A DNA stretch of 64,000 bases from Spirometra erinaceieuropaei (taxonomy: Eukaryota > Platyhelminthes > Cestoda > Diphyllobothriidea > Diphyllobothriidae): the NCBI GenBank assembly GCA_902702965.1, contig CACRXP010000387.1:226370-290369 (forward strand). The letters are read 5' to 3'. The notes beneath the pieces are model-generated. The model was not told the origin of the DNA. It was given only the letters and a program-made list of their open reading frames with translations, and searched no databases. Shown here one piece after another: positions 10,450-21,480 of the stretch. Within the stretch, counting starts at the first letter, position 1. Each line of letters begins with the position of its first letter. The position numbers and the translations under genes were made by a program.

Positions 10450-12900
10450 TCGCACAGTGACTCTGTTCATTTTGGTAGCCTGGAATGTTTTTTTTCCGTT
10501 AGATAACACGCGGAACAACCGTCAGGAAAGGATGGAGGTGCGTGTCGGTTACAATTTCTTCTGGAGCGGTCGCCCAGGGCAGAGCAATGCGATGCTGGTG
10601 TTCTTTTATCATCCGAGACGATGTCGTTGGACGACCGCCCTGCCTGTTGCAAGACAGCAATGACCGCCTCATGACCCTGCACTTGCATCGTCGGGTAGCC
10701 GAATTCGTCGTCGGCGTCTGCGTTTGCGTCGGAGCCCCCTCCCCTCCCGGATAACTGGCTCAGGTGAAATGAGGAACAAGTTTAACGAAGGCTTGCACGC
10801 TCTCCTGACGACTGAGCTAAAGTCGGAGGAGCTGATTTTCCTTGGTGACTTCGGTCCGCGTCTGAACAATTTACGCTGCCTGAGAAAGTGTCCAGGGTAC
10901 CCGCAGAATTTGCGGCTACGACGAAAACCGCCGCCTCTTCCTGCGCAGAACACCGCCTCCTCCTGAGCAGCACCTTCTTCCACCTTCTGATGCGTTAGAA
11001 GGCTACATAAATGCATCCCCGACCACAGTGTCGGCAGCTGCTTGACTACATTCCCGCCAGGGGCAAGGCCGACAGGACATGCTAGTGACCAAGGCGGTCT
11101 GCAGCGCTGACAGTTAAACGGATCTCCGTCATTCAAGAAAAAGCTCCCACTGTAACCTCGCAGAAAACCACAAAGTGAGCGACCACCAGATAAGCTAAAT
11201 ATTGTTACGTCGGATATGGTTGCTTACCGCTTAGGACTCAGCAATCAAGTGGCTTAGTGCTTGGATGACCTGAAGTTTCTGGACGACGGCACCGTCATAG
11301 AGACACGGTTGTGTAAACTACGGGACGCCATCCACTCCACCACCCTGGGTATCCTCGATCGCACACGTCGTCAACGTCGTGACTAGTGCTGACGACAACG
11401 GCTCATAAATCCTCAGCTATTTCATTTGGAAGAATAGGCTGCAGGGGGCCTGCGTCGACCGCCGGACCGACGCAAACAAAGTGGCCTTCCTCAGATGTTG
11501 CCGTCCGGGTGCATCAACGTCTTCAAGAAAATACAAAATGCGTGGATATGTAGCAAAGTCGGGGAACTCCTAGTGTACGCGAACCGCAAAGAAACGAAGA
11601 ACTACTGGGTCTCGATCGACGAGGTCTACGGACCCAGCACCAAAGGAGCCGCACCGCCACTTAGCTCTGCCGGAACACTAATTCGTACAGAGATACTACA
11701 CATTCTGAAGCACTGGGCTAGGCATTCTACAACCAGCCTCAATCCCCCATCCATGATTTCTGACGCCACCATCGATCGGCTCAGTCACGTATAAACAAAT
11801 AATGGCCTAGACCTCCCGCCCTTCCAGAAACAATTGGGGCCGTATATGAGCTATCTGGCGGGAAAGCACAAAGTTTCGATGTAATCCCAACCGAAGTTAA
11901 CAAGCATAGCGACCCGCGGTTGAAATATAATGTTGCATGCTGATGGACAAATATCGTGACGATCTCTCGGGGATCAGCATCGTCCACAGGAACAGCGGCC
12001 AGGATGTCAACTCTCCACGAATGCGGGCGTCCACCTGGACAGCAATAAGCGCTGTTCACAAATTCCTCTTCGCGGACGACTGTGTGTCCAGTGCCACGAT
12101 GGCAACGGCCATGCATAGGAGGGTGGACCTGTTCGACACCGGCTGCGATAATTTCAGGCTAACTGTCAGTGCGGACAAAGTAGTGGCCATCCTCCAACCG
12201 TGGCCCAGCGGTGAACACGATGATACCCGTACCACGGTCAACGGCATTCGACTATAAGTAGTGGGCAGATTCCCTTACCTGGGCACTACACTCGGAATCA
12301 GCGCTAAAATCGACGATGAATTTGCGCCCCAGATCACCAAAGCCAGATAGACTTTCGGCCAACTTAAGGCCTCCGTGTGGGATCGTCATAGCTTTCATCG
12401 CAACACCGATCTCAAGATTCACAAGTCCGTCCTTTTGAGAACACTGCTGTATTGAACGGAGACCTTTATAGTCTACGAGGAACAAGCCAGGAAACTCGAT
12501 CACCTCCACCTCAGGTGCCCCTTGGTAATACTGAAGCTGAGATAGCAAGACAGGATTCCAGACAAGGAAGTCCTCAGTATCGCCATCATGCTGAGGCAAA
12601 TTGAACTTTTGTGAAACAGCCACGTCGTTGGGATGGAGGACGAACGTCTACCTAAGTGAATCTTATGCGGTGACATCGCTGCGAATTCTCATCGACAAGC
12701 TGGACAAAATGACGATATAATGATACTTTGACCACCACGCTCAAGCGTCTACAAAACTTTCAAGCGACATAGGAAGGACCTCGCTCTGGATCGACCGGCC
12801 TTGATAAGCGCTGTAAAAACAGGGGCGGTAATCGACTGGGCCTACCGGATCGCCGCTGTCAAAGCCAAAAGCGCGGCTTTCAAGTCTCAAACGTAATCAT
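10450..12900 (+). mobile_element. RTE-type non-LTR retrotransposon, copy 1, decayed
   Basis: Fragments in order. The endonuclease start (FILVAWN, GYNFFWSGRPG) is at 10457-10600. Endonuclease middle (NDRLMTL; LHALLTTELKSEELIFLGDF) is at 10640-10860, and EHRLLLSSTFFHL with QLLDY at 10945-11050. The linker (ISDATIDRL) is near 11760. The reverse transcriptase catalytic box FADDC is near 12070, followed by LFDTGCDNFRLTVSADK. The C-terminal region decays to 12900. The frame is broken many times. The endonuclease has lost a piece after NRQERM, and RT fingers and palm are deleted at 11938, where the linker jumps straight to MLMDKYRDD. The open frame 11937-12257 is the best surviving piece. Confidence 0.8.
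11937..12257 (+). pseudogene. RT palm fragment of RTE copy 1
   Basis: 106 codons beginning MLMDKYRDDLSGI, with the RT box HKFLFADDC at about residues 41-49 and LTVSADK after it. FADD is the catalytic motif C of non-LTR reverse transcriptases, and the order matches the RTE family. The sequence upstream of MLMD belongs to the interdomain linker about 200 residues earlier in an intact element, so motifs 0 to A/B are deleted. It cannot make an active enzyme. Confidence 0.75.
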
Positions 12901-12964
12901 CCAACGCCCTCCAAAATCCCTAATCTGCCAACGAAGCTCCCGCACACGGATGGGGCTCGCCAGT

Positions 12965-14800
12965 CATCTTCGGACCTGAAGCACTGGGCGGAGCACTCCA
13001 TAACCAGCCACAACCCCCATCCATAATTTCCGACACCGCCGTCGACCGGCTCAGTCAAGTACAGACGAATTATGGCCTAGGCCTCCCGCATTTCCTCCCA
13101 GAAACAATTTGTGCCGTACGCCAGCTATCCAGTGGGAAAGCACAAGGATTCAATGCAATCCCAGCCGAAGTTAACAATCATGGCGACCCGCGGTTGATAT
13201 ATAATCTTACATTGCTGTTCCAACAGATGTGGTGACAAGGACAAATCGCTCAGGTTTTTATGACGCCACCACCTACAAACGCAAGGGCAACCGTCAACTC
13301 TGTAACTGTAACCGAGGCATTTCCCTCCCCAACATCACCGTGAAAATCGTCGTCCACACTCACCTTAGTCGGCTGAACATCCACTTGAGAACAGGCCCCC
13401 TCCCAGAAAGCCAAGGTGCATTCCGATGAAGTCGCGGCACCGTCGATGCGATCTCTGTCACTCGCCAATTGCACGAATTGTCCTAAAATGTTGATATTGC
13501 CTTCGTAGATCTGATGGAGGCCTTCAATAAAATGAATCGTAACGGACTTCCAATGATCGAGCTAGAATTTGGGTGTCCGGGATGCTTCACACAGATGAAC
13601 GCCAACTACACGACGGAGTGATGGCCTGCTTCACGAAAAAATTGGACTGTCTTGGAATCACTGGCAGCGACCAATGGAGTGAAGCAGAGGTGTGCACTCG
13701 TTCCTACCCTCCTCAGCCTCATGCACCCCGCATTTCTGACGGACGCCTAAGATGAGGAGCGGCCAAGAATCAACATTGTCTACCAGCTCCTCAAACAACT
13801 ACTCAAGGTATGACGCATGAAAGCGCGGCCAGAGCATTTTACAACATCACCCACAGCCTACTTTCGCGGAAGGCAGTTCACTTAATACAACAACTGCAGC
13901 GGCAATGGAAATAGCAGAGACCTTTTCACCCCACTGCGCTAACTTTGGATTGATTATTAACACGCAGAAGTCGGTGGCAATATATCAAACAGCACCACAA
14001 ACGGACTAGAGAGAACCCCAATCATCGTACTGGGGCTCAGCTCACCACTATGGACAAATTCGCATACCTAGGCAGCGCAATTTCATTGAATGTCAGGATC
14101 GGCGATGAAGTGTCAAACCGGGTTTCTAAAGTCAGTAACGCATTTAACGGACTAAATACCTCAGTTTGGAATAGCCGAGAACTTTACTTTAACGCCAAAG
14201 TCTTGATGTATGGGGCTGTAGTTCCGATGACACCAATCCACTCGCAGAGACATGGACCGTCCATGTCAACTAAGCCGAAAGCTTGAGCCACTTCAACCTC
14301 AGCTGTATTCGGAGAATACTGAATCTGAAGTGGTAGGAAAAGATCCCGGACAGCAAAATCCCCGACCGAACCGAAATCGTCAACATTCACGTCATACTGA
14401 GACAGTTGAAACTGCGCTGGAGGGGCCAACTTGCGAGGATATATGACGATCGTCTATAAAAACGACTGTTTTATGATGATGTCAGAGCGGGTGCACGCCG
14501 ACAAGCTGGAAAGAACGATGCTATAAGGACACCCTGAAATCCACTCTTAGGCAACAACAAATAAAAACGGAGATCTAGGCAGATTTCTCAGGGGACCGGC
14601 CGGGATAAAGAAGAGCAGTATAGACTGAAGCAGCAGTTTATGAAGCCAACCGAATCACCGCTGCCAAAGCCAGAAGAACGTATCGCACTTCATAAGCCCT
14701 GTGGACCCCAATCCTAACACCCTATCATTTCTAAAGTGTCCCGCGAGCGCATCGGCTGGACGTCTTTGGACACAATGCAGCAACAACGCGATAGTTCCAC
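12965..14800 (+). mobile_element. RTE-type retrotransposon, copy 2, 5'-truncated and decayed
   Basis: It starts inside the linker: 12975-13205 is a diverged duplicate of 11709-11936. It continues through YNLTLLFQQMW (about 13205-13230), then the region of GNRQLCN and RGISLPN, to the RT C-terminal part at 14050-14260 (FAYLGSAISLNVRIGDEVSNRVSK in the reading frame, then LNTSVWNSRELYFNAK). Further on is decayed sequence of the arginine-rich C-terminus. Near 14730 a finger-like relic (RERIGW) is the start of the zinc-finger tail. Stops and frameshifts are frequent and no full-length protein survives. Confidence 0.8.
14050..14286 (+). pseudogene. RT C-terminal fragment of RTE copy 2
   Basis: 78 codons with FAYLGSAIS followed by IGDEVSNRVSKVSNAF, typical of the RT thumb/C-terminal region of RTE-type elements (FTYLGSTLS--IDDEVARRIS-A--AF). 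The family then has a conserved Trp-rich segment, which here is frameshifted after position 14225. Confidence 0.7.
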
Positions 14801-14819
14801 CCATTGACACCGGAAAAGC

Positions 14820-15371
14820 CTACCTTGTTACCCCTGCAGTGGCACCACAGCAAGGCGAAGTACGCGAGGTGGCTTGCGCGTTGATGAGTTTATATTGAGA
14901 GTAGACTTCCGCGGCATCTACCACACTAGCTCCTCCCCCACCTGAGACCGATGTCAAGAAAAAGCCAGGATGACGGAGTGGATAGAGGGTGCAGGGGGCT
15001 GGCACGGCCAGACCCGCACCTGGGCGCGCCGCCACACCCCCTGGTCCACAAAAAACACTTGACCAGTATTTTAACCAACAGCAAGACAGCAACGAGTCAG
15101 TAAGATGAGGATGAGTGGGCAGCCATGCATACGACCTGTATACCCAACGGGAGCACGATTGCCTTTACCGGCAGGGAACCAGGGGCTAGAGAACTGCCAG
15201 CATACGCTAGGTCGCGAGGGCTATGTTTTGCTGAGTCGTGGCATAACAGACACCAACAGACCTTACTGCACAAAAGAATGATACGCAGCCCTGCAGTGAA
15301 TCTGGGTGAACACCTTTCAAAGGCCGGGCAACCAGTCAGTCGTCGACTGAAAGGCACTACTCACATACCAC
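14820..15371 (+). repeat. R1 repeat, modules a and c
   Basis: Positions 14848-15090 align by eye with 56790-57050, 33800-34020 and the complement of 43880-44140 (module a: cagcaaggcgaag, agcatctaccacac, gtgtcaag). Positions 15110-15360 (module c) align only with 57075-57320 (gggaacca then gctgggcaa-type blocks, gtcgtcgactgaaag). It follows directly on RTE copy 2. I found no coding potential or tRNA-like head. The family is not one I can name. Confidence 0.65.
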
Positions 15372-15379
15372 CTACCATC

Positions 15380-15419
15380 AGTAATAATAATAATAATTAT
15401 TATTATTTTTATTTTTATT
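15380..15419. repeat. (TAA)n/(TTA)n palindromic microsatellite
   Basis: A run of taa units passes directly into tta units and then an AT-rich tail, so the block can fold on itself. Confidence 0.8.
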
Positions 15420-16117
15420 AAAGAGCCGTCGGGGTCCCATCAAAGCAAGTAAAAATTAATTTACATACGAATTTTAGACGAGGGAGGTAAAATCTGTACC
15501 AAGTGCAATACATGGTTTTTGAATTAGAAGTCCGTTAAGGAAAATGATAAGCGAGGGGTTAAAAAAACTACACATGAAAATCTAAAAATGATTGCATTAA
15601 TTTTACAGGAGAAGAAACCTCAATAAAAATGATGACAGAAAAAAGCGAGCAGGACAGGCCTGTAGGTGGCGGTATATAACGGATTGCTGTCGGTCATCGT
15701 CAGGGTAGCAATAAATGTCAGCCTTGAGGGGTACGTATGCGGGTCAGAAGGAATGGCTTGCATGTGGTATTGTATACGGGATACACAATTGACATCGTCT
15801 GGGCCGGATTCATACGCCGCATGAGACTATTCGCGTCAAAGAGGCCAGACGAGAGGAACCCAGATGCGATCGGCCACCGCACGCTTCGACCTCAGCCGAG
15901 CAGTGGGGAAGGGAGGTACGACCAAACTACTAGTAGACCGTAAATACTGAGGGTTCCGCCGTGAGCGTCGACAGACCGCATGAGGTCGGAATGCGGGAGA
16001 TGACATCAAAACCGCGAAAATTGTCGCTATGGGGAGGAGTGATAGCAGTGGATTTAGAAACCAATTCAAAACAGGGGTTTCTAATGATATAATTAAGAGT
16101 TACCACTAGATCTAGCA

Positions 16118-16666
16118 CTAAATCCCAGGAGGACCCTTCTCGAAGTCAAGTATCAGAGTGTTCGGGAATGAGACCGTTAACAGTGCCTTTATGCTTTCCG
16201 GTGTAAGATGTTTGCGTAATTTCGACTTGAATACCAGTAACTTAGGCGATAATCTAATTTCAGGCGGAAGATTATTCCAAAGGAAGGCATATTTGGAAGC
16301 AAAGAAGAGGGAGCGCTTAGATGTAGTACAAAGAGGCGGCGGAATCACCATGCAGGAGTTGCGCGTGGTATAAGACCGATCTCTCGGAGTGAGAGTGTCA
16401 ATAAGCGGAAGACTGGAGCTAGAGTTGATGCGAAAAAGGAAGCAAAGGCCAGCTTCGAGTCTTCGAACCCACAAAAACTTCATGTTCGCCAGCTGACATC
16501 TCTGAGTATAAGAAATACCGGACGAAGCTTGAGAGAACAGTTTCTGGGTGAAAACCCTCTGAACATTTTCGATTTTATTACGGTCGCAGGCGTTCATTAA
16601 ACCGAAGAAAGGACAGCAGTATTCCAGGACTGGAAGCACAAACATTTGATAAAGTTTTTGTTCCAT
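16118..16666 (-). pseudogene. CR1-type RT C-terminal domain
   Basis: 182 codons beginning MEQKLYQMFVLPVLEYCCPF and ending GPPGI at a stop, one frame away from the upstream RT. This is the typical C-terminal region of CR1/jockey-group proteins (thumb-like LPVLEY, ENVQRVFTQKL, LEAGLCFLFRI, SLFFASKYAFLWNNLP). The same end, GPPGI, occurs in copy 2 at about 19175. Confidence 0.8.
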
Positions 16667-17010
16667 TTCCGGAAGGAAAAATTATGCGATATGAATCCAC
16701 ATATCTGCGCGGCCTTGGCAGAGATTCTATCTGCGTGAGGTGATAAAGCAAGCTTATTTGTATAACTTAGACCTAGGTCCTTTATGGTGAGGCATTCTTA
16801 GAGTGGGTTATTCTGAAAAATTATGGGGCCTTGAAGTTTGGTAGGACCAAAAGACATGAAACTACACTTGGATGATGAAAACTCCATCTGCCATGTTGAA
16901 CCCCATCTGCTTAAGCGTAGTAAATCGGCATTAATTTTTTCAACACAAACGTTTGCGGTGTCCTTAGAGTATGAGTAAACACACTTGAGGTCATCGGCAT
17001 AAACGAAAGT

Positions 17011-18717
17011 TTATGAACTTCCGAGTTCAGTTGAAATATCGTTGATGTCAAGAAGGAAGAGTGGCGGACCCAGTACCGTGCCTTGAAGTACGCCATTCGT
17101 GATCGAGTGAGGTGTCGAGTAGCTATTACCGACCATGACTTTCTGATATCGGTTGGACAGATAGGACCTGATGAAGTCGAGTAGAGGCGGCCGGATGCCG
17201 AGAGCTTCCAATTTTACTAAAAGACGTCTATGGGGCACCTTGTCAAAGGCTTTGCTAAGATCAAAGTAAATAACAACCACTGACTGCTGCTCATTACGAA
17301 GAGAAGTGATTAGATTAAGAAAAGCCAAGTGACATGTTTCGTAGGATAGTTCAGGTAAAAATCCATGCTGACTAGAGCTCAGATGCCGATTAGCTAGACA
17401 GAAGTCAAGAATTTCATGGAAGATAATCCTTTCAAGAAGCTTTGATAGAGACGGCGTTTTGTGCACGCCCCGATAGTTATTAACATCGGACCGAGATCCA
17501 CACTTGAAGACGGGAATGATAATTGACGTTTTCCATGTTTCAGGAAAGAATCCTTTTGAAATATAAACAGAGAAGAAATGACTAAGCAATATGGGAAGAT
17601 CGGGCGCTTGTTTAATAATCGAATTCGGAATCCCGTCCGTTCCTGAGCAGTGTGAGTATTTCAAACGGCTTATGTGTTTCTTAATGAGATCTGAGGAGAC
17701 ACCAATTGTACTTAGTGTCCTATCTGAAAGTGATCGAAAGAAAGGGACCGGATCGGATTCGGTAGCAAGGTGTTTTGCAAAGAAAGCACTAAACAACTCC
17801 GCCTTGTCAGTGTCATCGGTGAGGAAGACTTCGTTATCATTCAGCAGGGGTGGGAGTTCGTGACCACGCTTAGAGGAGGACCGATGACGGAAGATGCTAG
17901 CGACGGATTTGCCAGGGTTCGAACCACTGAGAGCAATTGATTCTCTTTGCCTGTCGTGCGCCTGACTCATCCTTGAGGCCATCTCAAAAATCTCTGTGAT
18001 TCTAAGATGAACTGATAAGGAACTAGTGGATGGGTCAAGCAGTTGTCGCCTCAACTTTTTTAGTCTGTTCTGAAGAAAATGAGGAACAAGGGAATCTGAA
18101 GAATAAGGCTTCAGATATCTACGCGGCACAAACTCTAGAATGTCCTTGGAAACATTGGACATGACATCACGAAGAATGGTTGCATCGCTACAAGTGAGGA
18201 AGCCACACCAATCCAAGGATCTCATATAGTTATTTATTAAGTCGCTATCTACGCAGTCGTAGTTCATGTAATTCCGAACGGCGCTTGTCTTTTTTGAAAA
18301 GGCAAGCGGTAAGCAACAATGAATTAATACGTGGTCACTGTCAAAGAGGTCCTTTTTTAAAGCAACAGAAAGAGGAGCAATGTCATTGGTAAAAATTAGA
18401 TCTAAAATGTGAGTATCTCTTGTTGGAGAGCGCACCAGTTGGGACCAATTAGAAAAATTGACAATATCTTGAAAGGGCTGGAGTCTGGGTGGGCAGCTAT
18501 TGGAAACCCAGTCTATTTCAGGAAGGTTAAAATCCCCAGTGATTATTTTAACATCGAAAGCAGCTTCCGAAATTAATTTAAAGATTTCACAGAGTTGGGA
18601 ATCATCACTGGCAGAAGATTTTGGGGGATTGTAGATACAGCCAATAATTGCCTTTCTTTGTGGCGAGAGAATAGCAGATGCAAAGCAGAAGTTTCCCGTG
18701 AATGAGGAAACATCCAA
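17011..18717 (-). pseudogene. CR1-type endonuclease/reverse transcriptase, truncated
   Basis: 568 codons. The C-terminal part of an apurinic-type endonuclease carries ITGDFNLPEIDW (about residues 59-70) and SDHVLIH (about 145), which hold catalytic Asp/Asn and Asp-His residues. Reverse transcriptase follows from about residue 360: GTDGIPNSIIK, SLSKLLERI, YFDLSKAFDKVPH (motif A) and NGVLQGTVLGP (motif B). The frame stops at a TAA immediately before FVYADD (motif C), which continues in the same frame downstream, so a single substitution separates the catalytic motif. The start methionine is only the first ATG after the 5' truncation. Confidence 0.85.
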
Positions 18718-18734
18718 GTAATAGGGAGAGTGCT

Positions 18735-19700
18735 TTAGGTATAGAATGGATTATAGTCGGACATCGTCAGGGCCGAAAAAAATGTCAGCTGTATATGACA
18801 TTGTATAACGGATCTCATGAAGGGGTAAGTAGGCGGGTCGGTCAGGACTGGCCTGTATGTGGCCTCGAATAAGGCAAATAAGTGGCGAAATTGAAAATCA
18901 GTCTCGAGGTGATAGGAACCCAGATGTGGTCGGTCACATTCATCCGAGTCCATCCGGGGATGGGGCAAGGGAGATGCGACCAGACTACTAGTATATGGCG
19001 AATACAGAAGGCTTTGCCAAGAGCGTCGATGGAGCGCATTCTGTGAGGGCACGATGCATGAACTGAAAAATTGGAAAAATTAACATTTCTGGTGAGGGAT
19101 ATTAGGAAGCGAGACTACTCACAAAGGAAGGAAATGTGAACAGATACGGAAATTTAATGGCGGCATACTAAATTCCCGGTGGCCCTTTCTCGGTGTCATA
19201 GAAAAAGTTGTCTGGGAAGGATGAGGAAAATAAGAGTTTAATCGAGTCAGTATTCAGATAAAGGCGTAGTCTTCTCTTACAGGTGTGTAGATTTTCTGAA
19301 GATCTTATATTTATTGGAAGGTCATTCCCGAGGAAAGTATATCTGGAAGCGAAAAAAGGGAGCGCTTAGAGATGGAGGACGCTGGAGGAGGTATAATCAA
19401 GGACGAGTTGCGAAGATTGTATGGACGACTACTAGGGGTGAGTGCTGAAATTCGAGGAAAATTTGAACTATGATTAATGCGAAAGAGGAGACAGAAGCCC
19501 GCATCCAGTCTTCGCACCTATAAAAATTTTAGGTTAATTAGCTGGCATCTATCTTAGTAGGAGATATTGGGATGTTCCTTATCTAAAAGTTTTTTAGAAA
19601 AACGTTTTTGGACATTTTCAAATTTTAAACGACTAGCTTCATTCATCAAACCAAAGAACGCGCACTCATTCCTAACCTGTCCTCATTGCAATCACGTCCT
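18735..19700 (-). mobile_element. CR1-type retrotransposon, lineage A, copy 2, 3' part only
   Basis: Minus strand from about 19700: FGLMNEASRLKFENVQKRF, CQLINLKFL, VRRLDAGFCLLFRINHSSNF, SLFSLPDIL and GPPGI, parallel to copy 1 but with more stops. The 3' non-coding region 19060-18735 is colinear with 16040-15655 of copy 1. The copy ends where copy 1 begins (about 18730), so the two lie head to tail with almost no spacer. Confidence 0.78.
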
Positions 19701-20110
19701 CACATAACGCACTGGCCTGATCGGTCACTTGTCATCCTATCACACGGAGACTGACGAACTAAATTTCTGATCGATTAGGTGCAGTTTACGCTTTGACAAT
19801 GAAGAGCCGACCCAGCTCTTTGAAACGTCAGCAGTTAAATAAACCCGTTCCGGAGAGCCAATTTTCTTCTTCTGATAATCTTCCCGGATCTCTAAACTTT
19901 TCCAATCTGAATGCCCGGAGCCCCAACACACACCAGCCGCATCCACCCCACTGCCTGTACTACCGACGCACATTTAGTCAATCAATGGGCATATTCGGTT
20001 GCATGCGCCTCTATGAAATCTGTGTCAAATCGACACAAACCAAATTCCATTACCACTCATCTCACCGCCAACGTAAATATTACCCATGAATCCATCCCAA
20101 ATTTTCCACC
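19690..20110 (+). mobile_element. RTE zinc-finger tail fragment
   Basis: Plus-strand translation gives RTGLIGHLSSYHTETDE near 19705-19760 and, after an interruption, LYYRRTFSQSMGIFGCMRLY near 19950-20015. These are decayed forms of the tail CPHC-RTFTSRIGLVGHLRIH and CPHC-RTFTHRMGLFGHMRIH seen at 42.6-43.1 kb. No RT sequence adjoins it. Confidence 0.6.
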
Positions 20111-20229
20111 AGAGGCACCGAATGGACACCCTCCCACTTAGGAAAGAAGCGTTTTCACCGGCTTTCTCTCCGTTTGGTCTCTATGGTATTCTAACGCATG
20201 CGAGATCTTAGCCGCTTACCCCATCGTGT

Positions 20230-20650
20230 GGTGTCCTGCGGAGTCGGGTGGTGCGTGGCATGCACCGGTTCAGCTTTGTCACCCACTGCGCCCAATCTTT
20301 GCGTAAGTCGGTTGACTGATTTGGACAATCAGCTGGTACGCGGGAACTGTAGGAGCGAGTAAGGTCAGTTCTAGAGGCTCTATCTCTCAGGTACCTTAGC
20401 ACATTCCTTACTGTGATAAAGTATGATGCGTTGGATCCATTATGACGCAGTAAACGTCGTGACTTGAAATGATGCCAACTGATGGTACAACCCAGACCTC
20501 TCAGTCGGAACTTTTTGTGTTTTGTGTTGTGGTTGACTGGTTCAGTGTAAGTCAGACTTGCTGACTCCTTCTTCGTATGCACTCCAAAAGGTCTCCCACA
20601 TTGATGGTAGTGCCTACACTCCAAAGAACAAGGACCAACCAATCACAGGA
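20230..20650 (-). repeat. Possible diverged R1 copy
   Basis: Short blocks (gataaagtatgatgcgttgg, gtcgtgacttgaaatgatgcc) are similar in order to the minus-strand R1 module b at 43.6-43.8 kb (cacggtgcattaaaagtcgtg, gttgccaactgacgg). Divergence is high. A 144-codon open frame here (20642-20208) has no recognisable features. Confidence 0.35.
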
Positions 20651-20949
20651 GGTCACGTAAGCCTTCCCCAGCATGCTGTTAGCACACTGTCAGCATGACG
20701 ATAGTGCCTCGCCATGGGCTGTTCCTCTCGAACCTGAGTGGTCCGCGCATGCGAGGAAACGATCAGCCATTCTGGAATTTTTCTCTCAAAACGCATTGGA
20801 CCGAATGCCGGCCAGTCCCTATAGGATTTTATAAATACACGATTACATTAATTTGGGACGACTTGCAGATTCCTAATGCAGTTTTCCGTGGCCGCTCTTG
20901 TTCTCCTTCTCTGTCGCGTTGGTATTTGGGTAACAGTTGAGTGCGCATA

Positions 20950-21480
20950 CGTGATTTCTAAGTACCAGGCCGAGTCATAACACACGCATATGATATCTGG
21001 GCCGCCCATTCCTTTGCGAGAAAACTTGGTTTGTTGCGAGGCCCAGGCCGTGTGTGGCACGCTCAGACGGGCTGCTTAGCTCTATAAGCCACTTTCGTCA
21101 ACTCCCTGCATCGGATAACTGGCCGGCTCAGACAGTGGACTGGTGCCTGGGAGTGAGGTCGGCATCTTCATGACGCTCAGCACATATTCCCCACTATAAG
21201 CAATCTGACGCACTTTTAAGCTATCATGATACGCTAGAAACCGTGTCTTGGAAGGCTGTCAAATGACGGAATTAGTCGTTTCCTGCAGTAGTCAGACTGT
21301 AATGGCTCCTTTTTAATGTGGCCTCCATGGCATTCCCACAAAACTGGGATTCAAACCGCCCACCACTTATCGTCCCGGTGAAAACCTAGCCCATCGCGCG
21401 TGGACCAGGCGCGTATGGCACGCGTAGATGGATTGCCAAGCCCATCCAGTCCCTGCGTCCGATCCCGCCTCCGGCCGTCT
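20950..21480 (-). repeat. R1 repeat, module b
   Basis: 21120-21350 aligns by eye with 43600-43870 in the same orientation: a cactataa-caatctgacgc block, aagctatca, cttggaaggctg, tgacggaa, and a closing aatgtggc-t-catggca block. The flanks 20990-21110 and 21385-21480 repeat a ggcccaggcc/gtgtggcacgc motif also seen at 43530-43560. The ORF at 21502-21711 just beyond is not recognised. Confidence 0.6.

Larger units (their letters stand above)
15655..18730 (-). mobile_element. CR1-type retrotransposon, lineage A, copy 1, 5'-truncated
   Basis: It reads on the minus strand: endonuclease and reverse transcriptase 18717-17011, the FVYADD region to about 16680, the C-terminal domain 16666-16118, then a roughly 450-bp 3' non-coding region ending near 15655. 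The 3' region is shared with 18735-19060, which shows the element boundaries. The 5' end is cut within the endonuclease. Lesions: a TAA at 17011-17013 just before the YADD box, a second TAA at 16798-16800, and a frameshift near 16675. Confidence 0.85.

Noticed and set aside
10669..11136. 155-codon minus-strand frame with an Arg-rich end
   Set aside because: It is antisense to the endonuclease of RTE copy 1; the basic tail is an artefact of the complementary strand.
20208..20642. 144-codon minus-strand frame as a gene
   Set aside because: It lies in sequence resembling the R1 repeat and has no protein features.
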